This document shows positions 11,772 through 23,663 of a stretch of DNA of 64,000 nucleotides, one piece after another. How positions within the stretch are numbered: position 1 is the stretch's first letter; each line of letters starts with the position of its first letter. The position numbers and the translations under genes were made by a program. The stretch is from Bryoerythrophyllum caledonicum (lineage: Eukaryota > Streptophyta > Bryopsida > Pottiales > Pottiaceae). The notes below the pieces were generated by a model. It had not been told where the DNA came from and did no database searches. It worked only from the letters and a program-made list of their open reading frames with translations. The stretch spans positions 24,322,754 through 24,386,753 of the forward strand of contig OZ020520.1 in the NCBI GenBank assembly GCA_963971425.1. Direction: 5' to 3'.

Positions 11772-12585
11772 ATTCCGAATCAATGAGGGCTGGTCTTATC
11801 TTTTACTATGGCTTTGTTACCCTACAAATTTAACCCTGAGCTTATTTGTCTTCCATAGCTTTCAATCTTCAAGCGCCTTGAGATTTCACCTTCACCATGG
11901 TTTTCATAAGATCCTAAATTAGTGAAGTTGCCAATTATTACTACCAGTTTAAAAAGCAATTCAAGCTTAACTAATTTGTCTTTTGTTTTAGAAGGTAAGG
12001 TGACTAAAATTAAATATTATAAAAGGATATGCCACATGTGGCCTCATTCTATGGCAATATACCTAGGTGATACCCATAGGCTTTTTATTATGTATGCTAG
12101 TATATCAACCCGTTGTCCCCAACAAGTGATGTATGTTTAAGGAAGTTAAATAAAATTGTAATAGTAAAAGTAAAATCAAAGTCCCATTCCAAGTTAAGTC
12201 CTCGTCCTCTTCCTTGGAAATATCTTCCAACTATCTCCTAGTTCAGTATCTGGTATCACCTTGGTATCAATGATAACCGCTACCTCTTTTTTAAAGTAAA
12301 ATTATAAAATTAAAAGTAAAATTAAATATAATAAAACTAAATGCCACATGTTGCTGCATCCTATGGCGTGATACTTAGGTGATATCCCTAGGCCTTTTAT
12401 TATATAGAGAGACTAGCTGTGGAAGTCCAAAACTCCCTTCTGGTTGCCCCTTCCAAAAAAATTAGTTAAATTGTGATTTTTAGTCTTAGATAACTGGCAA
12501 AGTAGTTAGTATTACGTAGAAGTAGGTTGTATAATAACTAGTGAAAGTCATTGAATGCTTAACTAGTTGATTAGTGTTAAAGTGG
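11772..12585. other. AT-rich sequence between MULE1 and LTR-A copy 2, with a diverged direct repeat
   Basis: No supportable gene was seen. A block of about 80 bases around gccacatgtggcctcattct (12030-12110) recurs diverged at about 12342-12410 (gccacatgttgctgcatcct), about 314 bases downstream. The right MULE1 TSD copy is at 11772-11780. Confidence 0.5.
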
Positions 12586-14929
12586 TGTCGTAGTACGCGT
12601 TGGCAAGTATTCACATCTTAACACAAAAGATACCCTACGGTATTCGTTCCCACAGAGAATCCTTGTGAACTACAACGACTAACAACAAGCCTAATTCTAT
12701 ACAATACTATACATACCACAATAATTACATAAGAAGACAGAGAAAGAAAGATATCCTACAAGAATTAGGCTTAGTTACACCAAATCTTCGTTCCTTGTTA
12801 CCAAAAGGGAGGGGGGTATCCTCAACGCGGAACCTCACTGTGGTCCTCATTGTGGTCCTCACTGCGGATCCTCCTTGATTTCGGACGGGAATGACTTTAC
12901 AACTATGTACACTATAGACATCCGGGTTACTTTAGTACCTAGAGAGTGTTTATCACCATGAACGATGGTTCATGGACTCAAACAGATTTTAGTGTTTGCA
13001 TGGGTAACGACAATTCTTCCTCATAGTCTCTCAAATCACTACTACTCACTAACTTGGGATGGTTGTGGTTTCACTGGGCTTTCCCCGTAAGGAAGAATAA
13101 GGCCTGGGCCTTAAGGACTAACACTACTCTTGTGGCAAGTACGTGGTTTACCTACCTACCCTCTGAGTTGTTCGTCCTTCCTTTACCTCAGAATCGGCTA
13201 AAGGAGTATTATCCGGTGGGTATCACAAAGCCATCTGCTCAAGGGACAACCGACTCTACTCCTTTTCTTCAATGAACGAAGTCCTCCTCCTATTACTCCA
13301 ATGGATCACAGTGCAAAAGGGGTTAGTTGGATCTCCTTCCTTCTCTTAAGATAATCCGAGTTGTAGAGTAGTTCTTGGTTAACATCGCATAGCATTTGCA
13401 CATGGGGGTCAAACCAGGTCCTACTGTGTCCTTAACACAAAAGCTAAAGCAACGTCACACTCCTATGGATCAACCTATCCGACCAAAGGTTGATGCATCC
13501 GGGATCTAGAGTATATCCTCACAATCAGTGATATCCTGCCGCCGATAGGTCACACAAGACATATCAAGACTCCTTCCTCACCCGTCACTACCCCGTCGTC
13601 CTCCCCTAAACACTTATAATCTCACATGTTATTCCCATCCACCCGGACTACTCTACTTAATGGAACAAAGAAACAATTACAAATGTCAGAGTTAGAGTCA
13701 CGCCCGACTAACAATTTAACCATCTCACCTGTTATTTCCATCTACCCGGACTAACTCTACTTGATGCAACAAGGAAACAATGACTTCGACGGTTAGTACA
13801 GACTTGAGGAGTGGACTACTCGAAATGGTACTCACAGTCATATAGAATCTGAGCTCTCCAACCATAGAAGGTTTTCTGAGAGCGTAGGTTTAGAATTAAA
13901 CTGAAATCAAATACACACAATAAGTAGTGAAGAGACGTGCCAAGAGGCTCCTCACTTATACTGAGCAAACACACACAAACGTCCAAAGCAAAGGATGTCT
14001 TCTACTAAACCTGCCAGCATTAACTACCCTTGACGGCGCATCCACCGTCCCACCAACTCTACGTGCAAAGTCAAAGGAATCTAAACACAAATCTCAAGGC
14101 AAAACCAAGTCAAATCCACGTTCAACCCAGGGCCAAGTCCGAGAGTGAACAGTAACCTACAAACTAAGATTCTGACCCTACTTCCGGGTCAACTCCTCAA
14201 GTCTTCTCTTCTCTTCCCTCCTCTTCCGCTTCTTCGCGCTCTTGCTCGAAGTCGGGTAGGCCGCAACCTTTGCGAGCATCCCAAGAGGGGACAACAAATC
14301 TGCAGATGAAGAGGGTGCCGATCCGGCCATGGATGACCCCCGGGGGGAGCACTGTGCGTTTATTTAGTTTTACGTGCGATCAAATGAAGGGGTATTATAA
14401 TTGCGTGTGTCCAAAAACTTAGAAAAGGGTTCGAAGTAAAATAGGGTCATCATAATAGGGCGTTTGACCTTTATAAATAACGAAGGGTAGGTGAAAATAC
14501 TAAAATTTAGGAAAATTTTAGTTCTAAAATAGGGTAGGTAGAATGCAAATGTAAATGCCATGTCTATAAAGGATTGGATCCAATGCTCCATCATGCCGTG
14601 CCATCATGACAAGTACTGGTGGATGAAAAGGAGTATAACGAATGGGACATCTTCATTTGGCAGCGCGCGAAAGTGGAGAACTGTTGACGCAGGTCGAGGC
14701 TGCCTAGGGTTTGGCGCTCACTTTCTTTCGACGCAACCCTCACCAATGCTCCCGCCAATGCTTCTGTGTCCGTTGAGTGTTTCCTGATATTTTGCGTGCA
14801 TTGTTGATGCGAGACTGCCGTGGGTTTCTGAGAGTAGCGCGCGTATCCGGTAGGCGTGGACTGGGAGTACGGAGAGACTGCTTACCCTGCTAATATTCTG
14901 GTGAATGTGTTTCGCCTCCTTGCTTGGTC

Positions 14930-15260
14930 GCTTTTTGCTCGTGTTTTCGCTCGTGTTCTTGCTTGTGTTTCTTGCTCGTGTTTCCTGCGGTCGGTTTCCT
15001 GCTCCTGTTTCCTGCTCCTGTTTCTTGCTCTCGTTTCCTGCTCCTGTTTCCTGCTCTCGTTTCCTGCTCCTGTTTAGGGTTTAGATTTCCTGCGGTCGGT
15101 TTCCTACTCCTGTTTTCTGCTCCTATTTCCTGCGGTCGGTTTCCTGCTCCTGTTTCCTGCTCCTCTTTCTTGCTCCTGTTTGTTGCTCCTGTTTTCTGCT
15201 CCTGTTTCCTGCTCTTGTTTCCTACTCCTGTTTCCAGCTCTTGTTTCTTGTTTCTCTTGT
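14930..15260 (+). repeat. pyrimidine-rich tandem array near the left end of the P-like element
   Basis: Short units of about 12-15 bases of the form tcctgctcctgtttcctgct occur many times, with interspersed tgcggtcggt. Telo-box-like gtttagggttt motifs follow at 15272-15355, just before the transposase ATG. They are common in plant promoters and leaders. Confidence 0.8.
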
Positions 15261-15363
15261 TTTCCTTGTTGCTTGGTTTAGGGTTTGATGCGCTGGATTC
15301 TCTGCAGGGTTTAGGGTCACTCTGCAGTTTTCATTTCTTGTGCTGCCTAGGGTTTAGTGGAAA

Positions 15364-18300
15364 ATGGGAGTGGCGCTGGATAGGATCACGCTGTGGACGT
15401 TGGAGGGGGATTTTGCAGATCCAGAATACTTCGGGAAAGTGGACATTGGAGGCGCGTCGACGTTGGGAGCATTGTGTGTTACGTTGGAGAGCAATGACGT
15501 TCTGGAATGGCCATTTGAGTTTTGGGACATGGAGGATAAGCGGCGTGTGAGGAAGAAATTGGAGCGCCTCAACGTGTTCTCCAAGGACGTGTACGTGATT
15601 CAGGCGAAGGAGGACCTGAATGAGGGCAACAAACGGAGGCGGCTTCGAGATGGATCTTTCACCGTCACCGCCGTGGAGATCCCCCCTCTCTCAGACAATA
15701 GCCTTGACGTTCAAGAGGACGTTGCGACTGCAGCCTCCTTGCCCGCTGGGTCATCGAGAGTGAGTGCAATCGCAGACTCCGCCGAGGTCACAGATACTCC
15801 ACTGAAATCAACCCTCTTACCGTTGGACGTCATGGATCGATACTTGGAGAGGGCGAAGAAGTTACGAGCGGAGTTACAGAAGGTGGCCATGTCTGATCAC
15901 GAGTGGTGGTTGAAGTCGTTTGATTTGAATGGCGCTGGAGTTGTGAAGCTTTGGTGTGGCGAGTGCAAGAAGGACTGCGGTGGTGGCAGCAAAGACCACA
16001 CGAAAGCGCAGATTGATGACTTGTTCAATAACTTCAAGAGATCACACATCATGAGCATAGCCCATGTGCGTAATTTTTGTGCTGCGAAGAATGTGAACTT
16101 CGATGACCACCCGCAATCTGAGGCTAAGAATGGGAGGTCACTGACTCTCACTCCACATGACCATAAGAGGATGATCGATGAAGGTGTTCAGATAGTGGAA
16201 GATGTGAACAACAGCCTCCCTGATGATCACAAGAAATTCACCATATTGGGGAATTTGACAGCAGATGATACCAGATGTTACTGGTTTAAGGTTAAATGCC
16301 CGTATTGTAGGGAGATGATGGTCCTGTGCCCACCAAAGAAGACATTGGAGGTGAATCTTCGAAGTCACATTGCAGGTCCCAAACATCTGAAGGCAGTTCA
16401 GAATGCTAAACAGATTGCTAGCGAGCCAGCAAGGTCAGGTCGACCGGGGCGGCCATCTAGGTCAAGCACCACGAGCTCGCACTCCAATCAGGTTGACTTG
16501 CACAGTTGGTTTAGAACGGCTTCATCAAACACCACGGGAGGTATGAATCATCCCGTTGATAGAAATTGCCTTGCTACCCTCATGTGTTATGGATACCGTG
16601 GTCCAACTGTTGAGTATGGTGGGAATGTGTATGCTGTGAATGCCTTGGTGAATGATCCCCACTCAGGTGCTGATTAGTACCCCGAACCTCATCTCATTGG
16701 AGCCATAGAAATGCAGAATGAAGTAGTCCATGTGAGTGGGTCTTTCCGCCATAGACAGTGTAACCGGTTGTCAGTATCTCTACAGCCTTTCCCAGATCTG
16801 ACTTGCCCCATGTGTGCCCAGATACCACGTCAAAATGATTTCAGAATGAGAGTCAGAAGAGAGGACCAGGCATCCGTAAAGAGGGGCCACAGAACCACAG
16901 CAGGAGGGATACGGTTAGGGTATTTGTCTGTGTTGGAAGTGTCAAAACATGCGAGGGAGTTGTCCAGAAAATATCGATTAGAGAAGCTGCATTATTGGCA
17001 TGCTAAGACAAGGATTGTTCAATTAAAAGCCAAAAGACCAACCTTGCGTGAGAGTGCCATTAATGCATCATCAGACAATAATCTCATGAAGTTCTGTAAC
17101 AACATAATTAGTGCACATAGAATAGGGGCATTTGGTGGGAAACCTGGATTATGGGATTTCATGAAAGACGTAGCTCAAAATCTCAATAGAAAGGATGAGG
17201 GGCATCGCTTCAGTGAAAACACAAAATGTTTTTCACAAGCGATGAAGATCTATGGAGGTCGGCATCTAACTGATTTGTTTTCATTGAACTTTGCTGGTCC
17301 TAGTTATGACACTATTCGCAAGGAGTCTAGAAAAGGAGTTCAGTTCATTTCAGGGGAACATGCTGAAATATTCCAGTCCATTGCTAGCATCTACACCGAT
17401 TGCTAAGGCTGCTGTTGGGATTACTGGCCCCGTCCCTGTTTTACTTGCCGAAGACGAAACGAAGGTGAGGGGTCGAGTTTCCTGGGATGCCAGGTGGGAT
17501 ACGCTGGTGGGATTCTGTGGCCCAAAAGAATGTCACACTTGCTCACCACACTATAAGCCTAGTGTTGGAGTTGGTGAGGAAGGATACAATAATATGGTCG
17601 ATGCGTTTAGGACTAACAAGATTGGCGGTTTTGCAAGAGTAATTGTTGTCAACCCTATGCATGATGCACTCCCTCGTTTAGTTTTAGTTGCTTCATGCAC
17701 TTGCGGTTGTTTTGATGCAAGTTGGGTTCGAAGTCAATGGAATAGGATTGATGAGCTGTGGAATACTCACTGTTATGCTGATGTGGGTCCTATTATAGGA
17801 CATGCTAGTGATGGGGACTCTCGGAGAAGGCAGTTAATGCTGGCTGATTATAGAGGTTTAGGGGGGTCAAGGTTATCTGTGGATTGGGAGGGCTGGGTAT
17901 TTTCTGCTAACCTGAACTTAGAGGGAGAAGCAACCGGCTTGCATGATCAGGACTACATACATAATGGTAAGAAATTGTTGAATCCCATTGATAGCAATGT
18001 CCGTACCTTGAGATTAGGAGGTGATTTTGCTCTTCACCAGCAGATTTGTCAGGTGTTTAACCGGTTTACAGTGGATGAGCACGGGTTGCTCCAAGAAGAT
18101 TATGATAGAAAGGATCGTCAGAATTGGGCTAGCGCTCAGAGATTGTGTTCTCAGAAGGTGAGAGATTGTCTGAGGGCGCTCCGTCTGTCCACTGATTTGC
18201 ACCGTGAACGCACTCTAGGGACTGAGATGTATTTAGAGATATGTGCTGACTACATCGATATCTTTTTGTCTCCACGTCACGACCTGCGTGCTCGGATTGT

Positions 18301-19836
18301 GAAGGCTACTAAGGTTTCTTTTTTTTTCAGAATCTGGAAATTATGGATGAAGCACGGCAACCACGGGGTACTAGGGAATACAGAACACTCTAATCCCAAA
18401 CTAAACTTTGTTAGTCAACAGTGTTTTCTTGACATTCAGTTGTCATGTCATTTTGTTGTGCTCTTAATCTGCCACTTCCGTGACAAATATCCGCATCTTA
18501 CTGTGCCATTCCACTTAACTGGAAGTGATTCGTGCGAGATTTTTTTTTCCAAGGTAGGGGGCATGGTAGGTATGGAGAGGGCGTATGATTTTCAAGAATT
18601 AGTGAGCTGTGCCAACACCATTAACCATTTGTCCCAGATTGAGTATGGAGGGAACGAGATCAAGTTTGGGAGGGCACACAACAAGATGAAGAACATTTGG
18701 GCGAAGTTGCACAAACTGCAAGAAGATGAGACGGTGCCATATCTAGGTGACTATACGGCCGTGTCTAGCAATGAGTGTGTTGTGCAGGCATTGAAGAAGG
18801 GTTTGAGAGATGCACAAAGGATGATCAATTCCTTGAATATGGCCCCAAATCCACAAGCAACTGCGAAGCATATTAGGACCTGGTTTGATAAACCATGGGT
18901 AGTGGAGCTTGCAGACAAGTCGTCATTTGCTGGGCAGCGTCGTTCAAGCCTGTACGTGGGGAAGATGGCGACATGGACGTGCTGCGTGAGGATTTAGCTG
19001 CTGAAGAGCAACAGAACCACCTGACGAACACCACGGCAGGAGAGCATGTGGAGGAGGAGCTGGTCGATGACGGAGTTCCAGCACTCTCAGTTGCGGAGAG
19101 TGAAACACGCCATTGCATATCAGAGATGTTGAGCAGCCACGAGGACCATGTTCAGGCAATACCTATTCCTGCAAAAGTGGAAGCTTTCGTGGAATTCAGT
19201 GGTAACATAATATTCAAGTCAACTTTGGTGGGGCAACTTAACGGTAACCCATTTCTTTCCAAAGACAGGTTGACTCGTGTTAAGAACTCTTTGTATTTTA
19301 ACAATAGCGATGATTATCTTGGTGCTGCTCGGTGTGCCAATACGTGTTTTGTGGGAATTGGATCTGACGTTGGTGTGTATTTTGTACAACGCACTATGAT
19401 TAGTAGGCCGTCTACAGTGACAGTAGCAAAGAGGAGAGGTGGGCGAGCTGGGAAGAGGGGTTACCCTGCTTCAACCATCCAAGGCGTGGACGAGGGCACT
19501 TGGTGGGTTGGTCGCATACAGAAAATGCGAAAGCGAGTTGGCGGCACCTCGTGGGGGTCGTTGAAGCAGCCCGTGGACCTAGCAAACCGTGAGGTGAGTA
19601 CAGGGAAGAAGTCTAACCCTGTTTCTAGTATTGAAGTTATCCTACATTACTACGCACGAGCACCTGGTTCATATAAGTTTAAGTACAGTGTAACTGATTC
19701 TAAATGGATTAGCCTTGAGTCAATAATCACAAATGTTACTCTCACTTACAACTGTGGAAGTCAAGTGTATAGCCTGGACAGGGGTGATGTAGAAAACCTG
19801 AATGATTATGTGTCAAACAATAGGTCTGATCCGTAG
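15364..19836 (+). pseudogene. P-like / RNase H-fold transposase, one long reading frame with one stop and two frameshifts
   Basis: The ATG at 15364 follows a telo-box leader. The frame is open to a TAG at 16675 and resumes in the same frame at 16678-17406. It shifts frame near 17395 (open to 18997) and shifts back near 18950 to end at 19836, giving about 1490 residues. The N-terminal 80 residues (ITLWTLEGDFADPEYFGKVD, ESNDVLEWPFEFWD) look like a ubiquitin-like header; this is uncertain. A zinc-finger-like CPYCREMM...LRSHIAGPKH follows. The core has LAEDETKVRGRVSWD, GHASDGDSRRRQLM, DQDYIHNGKKLLNP and GSDSCEIFFSKVGG. These resemble in order the P-element signatures (a DG motif, a DxxH...K..N motif and a late acidic FF motif). 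The superfamily is inferred; the 8-bp TSD fits P or hAT. Confidence 0.6.
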
Positions 19837-20133
19837 AAGTTTCAGTATTTATTGAGGCCGATGCATGTATGATTTTGGTGGTGGTCAAAATGCCAAATCT
19901 GGTTGGAACCCTTGCCTAAATGGCCCAACAGAACTAGTCCTAATCCCCCTTACCTAGTCTAAACCCTTGTGCTAAACCCCTTGCTTGTTTAAGGGATGGT
20001 TGACTGGTTGTGGTGCTAATTTCTTCTTCCGGTGCTAACCCCTTACTCCTTAACCTCTTACTTGCTTACCTGCTTGTTATTCCTTTACCTGATTATGAGA
20101 TGGTTGTGGTCATAACAAGCTTTGGCTTGGGAG

Positions 20134-20156
20134 GGCCTAAACCCTAAACCCTAATA
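20134..20156 (+). promoter_or_regulatory. telo-box cluster upstream of the second gene of the P-like element
   Basis: Tandem cctaaaccctaaaccctaat is a run of nearly three plant-type telomeric heptamers. It lies about 460 bases before the ATG at 20611. A comparable interrupted set precedes the transposase. Telo-boxes are common in plant 5' regulatory regions; the role here is inferred. Confidence 0.4.
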
Positions 20157-20219
20157 CCTACTTAAGGGATGGCTGTGCTTGGGAGGGCTGTTGCGCATAA
20201 AACCGCTTGTTTGTTGTAG

Positions 20220-20592
20220 AGATCGCACTCTCTCGCTCGTTGTTGCTCTCGCCTTGAATTGTTGTCGGTCTCGCTTGTTCCTGCGCTCGCTTCCCATTTG
20301 CTCTCGGTCTCGCTTGTTCCTGCTCTCGCTTGTCGATCCTTTGCTCTCGCTTGTCAGTCGCTGCGGGTCTCGCTTGTTCCTACGCTCGCTTCCCATTTCC
20401 TGTCGGTCTCGTTTCTTCCTGCGCTCGCTTCCCATTTGCTCTCGCTCTCGTTTGTTCCTGCTCTCGCTTGTCATCAGCTGTTGGTCTCGCTTGTTCCTTA
20501 AACCGCAAGTCATCTGCTGTAGGTCTCGCTTGTTCCTGCGCTCGCTTTTCATTTGCTCTCGGTCTCCTCTCGCCTTCATCTGCTCTCGCTCG
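20220..20592 (+). repeat. tandem array of about 42-bp units near the right end of the P-like element
   Basis: Units contain gtctcgcttgttcctgcgct followed by cgcttcccatttgctctcg, with variable spacers, about eight copies. The array makes several frames open on both strands; those frames are not called as genes. Confidence 0.8.
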
Positions 20593-20610
20593 TGCTTGGC
20601 GGCCTATCGA

Positions 20611-21125
20611 CATGGAGAACCCTACAGGAGCGTGGGAATTGGCACAGGTTTTTGGCGCGTGGGTGGCGGATCATTCCGCCATCCCTGAGGATGGTTGGGA
20701 GTGGGTGGGCTGAATGCACGAGGATCGTTCTGCCTTTTTGCAGGTTTTCTCGACAGTGGCGGCGCTGTCGAAGGGAACAAAAGAGCTGCTGGAGACGGCA
20801 GGTCCGATTCCAGCGGCTGCATTGCGACTGGCGCTTCATGATTTTGCAGGCTTCCCTGGAGGTCCTTGCTGGAGCAGGCGAAGGAATAACAAATTTGTTC
20901 TTGGACATATCGATGAGGCCGTCTCGCTCTTCCGCAAATCCTGGACTTTCGAGCGTAGTTTTCCGTTGGAGTTTCGTTCTAAACCCCTTGAAGAGTTGCA
21001 TGTGAAGGATCTCGACCTCCTTCGTAGCATGCTTCGACGCAGCTACTGCTTGGGGGCTACCCTACAACGAGGCGATGGATCCATGGGCGATCCTTGCATC
21101 TGGGTTACACTCGCAGCTCGATGAA
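20611..21125 (+). pseudogene. small second gene of the P-like element, unknown function, frameshifted
   Basis: The ATG at 20611 starts MENPTGAWELAQVFGAWVAD and meets a TGA at about 20711. A shifted frame (20714 onward) gives FLQVFSTVAALSKGTKELLE and then IDEAVSLFRKSWTFERSFPL. A second shift near 21050 gives AMDPWAILASGLHSQLDE, ending at a splice-donor-like gaag/gtaagt at 21125. An acceptor-like tattgcag lies at 21234-21241. The consistent amino-acid style across frames suggests one decayed exon of about 170 codons. No family was recognised. Confidence 0.35.
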
Positions 21126-21739
21126 GGTAAGTTTTCCTGATCCTTTTTGGCTTACACTTTGCTTTTGCTTCGTTGTTTTTTTTTGTTTTGCATCCTTGGT
21201 TCACGCTGTTTTTCTGATGCTTGTTTTTCTGTATATTGCAGGTTCATGTTTAGCAGCAGTTTGCAGCAGTTTGCAGAAACTCAAAGGATTTTTTTGCACA
21301 CACAAGTGTTTCCCATGCATGGATTTCAGTTTCTATACTTCGCTGCCTAGTACATGGCAGCAATTTTCAATATTTGTACTTTGTTTCACAGTGTTTATAA
21401 ACACCTAAACCGCTTCACTTGTCACTGTTTTTCAAACACACACCCATGTATACTTCACTGCAAGCAATTTCATGTATGTGCACATGTCCCAACTTCAAGT
21501 GTATGTGTAACACTAATTTCGTAAATTTCGTAAGTTGTATTTTAAATGAAGATAGCCTACATTTAATTAGTGCAAAAAAAATGTATAATGAAAGATAGGG
21601 TATATGAAATTAACCAAATTTTGAAATTTAGGTAAAGATAGGGCTGTATTAATTCACAGAATTTACCTACATAGCCCCCCTTTAATGAGGGCTTGATCGC
21701 ACGTGATGTCGCAATTTACCATTGAGTGCCCCCCCCGTG
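21126..21739. other. non-coding right subterminal part of the P-like element
   Basis: This stretch is AT-rich with no supportable ORF. It contains a possible intron and the right TIR at 21725-21739. Confidence 0.5.
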
Positions 21740-23663
21740 GGATGACCTAGGCAAGGCCTCCATCGAAGTCAACGAGGCATCCGGGCCACCCGGAGTGAGT
21801 AGCACGGAAGTAGTGCCCTGGTGGGGCTCAGACCGGGCCGGAAGGACCAGTACCAGGCTCGAAGTCCCAATGAAGACCTCCTGAACGGAGGTGTGTTCCA
21901 ACTTGCTCTCAGTCCGTACTGGAAGGTGCAAGTGTGGGATTCCGTTCCCACATGGTGCCGGAAGTTAACATTAAGTTCCGGCCAAAACACAAGAACTTAG
22001 TAATTAATTATGATAGATTGTGCCACGAAACAACCAATAGTCTTCAGGAAGGAATAAAGTCAGATCAACGTGACTGCCGACTCTAATTAAGTCTAAAAAT
22101 GTCTAAAGCGGAACCGGAGCAATTACCGGGATTCCGGGGCAGTCAGTTATCCGGAACCGTTAGCCGGAACTGTCCCCATCAACCGCCATCATGATGCCGT
22201 ACTAACGGCCAGACTACTTATAGTTGGGGTTTGGACGGATACTCTTTCTTCTCACTCTGTCTTCCTACACCTCGGCTTGTTCATTCTTCTGCTGTCGCTC
22301 TTCCTCTCGCTCTTACGATTTTCCGAACCGCTTGTCGTTAGGGTTTGGAGAATCGAACAATGAGAACGGACGTGTGTTCGTTAGGGAGGGTTTGTGTGAG
22401 GACGGTGCGTGCAGGGACAACCTCGAGAGATAGTGAGGTGATAGTCTGACTCCGTGAAGTCTGTACCGATGGCCAAGAAGAAGAAAACGGACAGAGACGG
22501 GCGCGGCCGAAGAGACGAGGAGCCGGCAGTTGCACTGCCCCCCTTAACCCGCGTTCTACCGGAAATCCCAGAAGACCCGGAGGAACTTGGTATGCTGAAG
22601 AACAACCTGAAGTATATGGGTTGTGAGGGTTTGCTCGAGGTTCCGTGGGGCATCCGAGAGGAGGTCTACGTCCGGGAGCTTGTCGGGACGCCGGACGAGA
22701 AGTACAAGGGGCTGATGAGAGCCCATCCAGAAATCTGGGGAGTCCCGGAGTGGTCTCAGGCCTACGATTTCCGGGCTGACCGCACCAAGGTGGTAGAACG
22801 GCGGGACGAGTTCTTGGCGGAGGAGTTCAGAGAACCGGCAGACCCGAAGGATGGCTTCAACCTCCAAGACCTTCGGCACCAGGATGCCCTGCTCGTGCTA
22901 GGGTTTTTAAACCCTATTCTCCATCCGAAAAAGCCGAAACGGGTGGTGGCGAAGTGGGCCTGCACTTTCCTCGGAGCACTCCGGGGAAAGATTGTCGTCG
23001 ACTGGGGAACATTGATGACCGACCTAATCAACCGGTTGGTCGCCAATTTCCAGAAGGTGAAGAAATCGGCAACACCGTTGGCCTCGTACGTGGTGCACCT
23101 TTATGCGCACCACCAGCAACTCACTCCGGCGGAAATCCAGCACTACGACGAAGTGCTCAACTTCCAGAGGTATGGAGGGGATGAGTCGGAGGAAGAGGAG
23201 TCCGGAGAGAAGGAGACGGTGCCGGAAGCAGCAACCACGGGAACTCCGGAGGACCGGAAGGCTCCCAAGAGACCTCGGGGGAAGGAGCCCGAGGCGGAGA
23301 GTCCAGAATTACGCAGCTCCTCGGCATCATCCGGAGAAGACGAGTCCGGACCGTCGGAGGGGACCAGCCGGAAGGGGAGGAAGGATGCCAACTACATCAT
23401 CACCACCAGCGTGGAGCAAATGCTCCGAAGCCTGAACGTCGACCGGCTGGAGGACGCTATCACCAGGGTGGAGGAGCTCCGGAACCGGGAGACGGATGCG
23501 AAGGCGCTGCATACCCAACTCTCCTCCGTGTTCAAGGCCAGTATGGAAATGGAGAAGAGGATGAAGCGGTACCTTGCCGAAGCAGCCTTGGCGGTGACGG
23601 CCCAGAAGGAGGCCGAGGCAAAAGCCTTTGCCTCCTCAGCTGCCCTGACAGAGGTCCGGGCGG

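Larger units (their letters stand above)
14339..21739 (+). mobile_element. 7.4-kb DNA transposon with 8-bp TSD, P-like transposase
   Basis: The exact TSD ggatgacc occurs at 14331-14338 and 21740-21747. The termini are cccggggggagcact at the left and, reverse-complemented, cacggggggggcact at the right: a 15-bp TIR with two mismatches. A further shared acgtgcgatcaa block lies about 30-40 bases inside each end. Removing the element and one TSD rejoins the LTR-A copy-2 sequence, as verified against copy 1. It contains one long transposase-like gene, a small second gene, and pyrimidine-rich tandem arrays near both ends. Confidence 0.88.
12586..21932 (-). mobile_element. family-A LTR, copy 2, inverted and interrupted
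   Basis: From 12586 (tgtcgtagtac) to 14338 the sequence is a diverged reverse complement of copy 1 from 10658 back to about 9145. The match resumes at 21740-21932, which is the reverse complement of about 8950-9150 of copy 1. A 7.4-kb DNA transposon separates the two pieces. Retrotransposon B starts at 21933, so the rest of this LTR should lie beyond B, outside the window. The ORF portion visible here is only the Pro/Ser-rich C-terminal part. Confidence 0.75.

Noticed and set aside
20134-20156. Telomere or interstitial telomere tract
   Set aside because: Fewer than three heptamers; it is better read as a plant telo-box promoter motif.
20151-20713. Overlapping Arg/Glu-rich and Leu/Ser-rich ORFs on both strands
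   Set aside because: They are generated by the roughly 42-bp tandem array of the P-like element.
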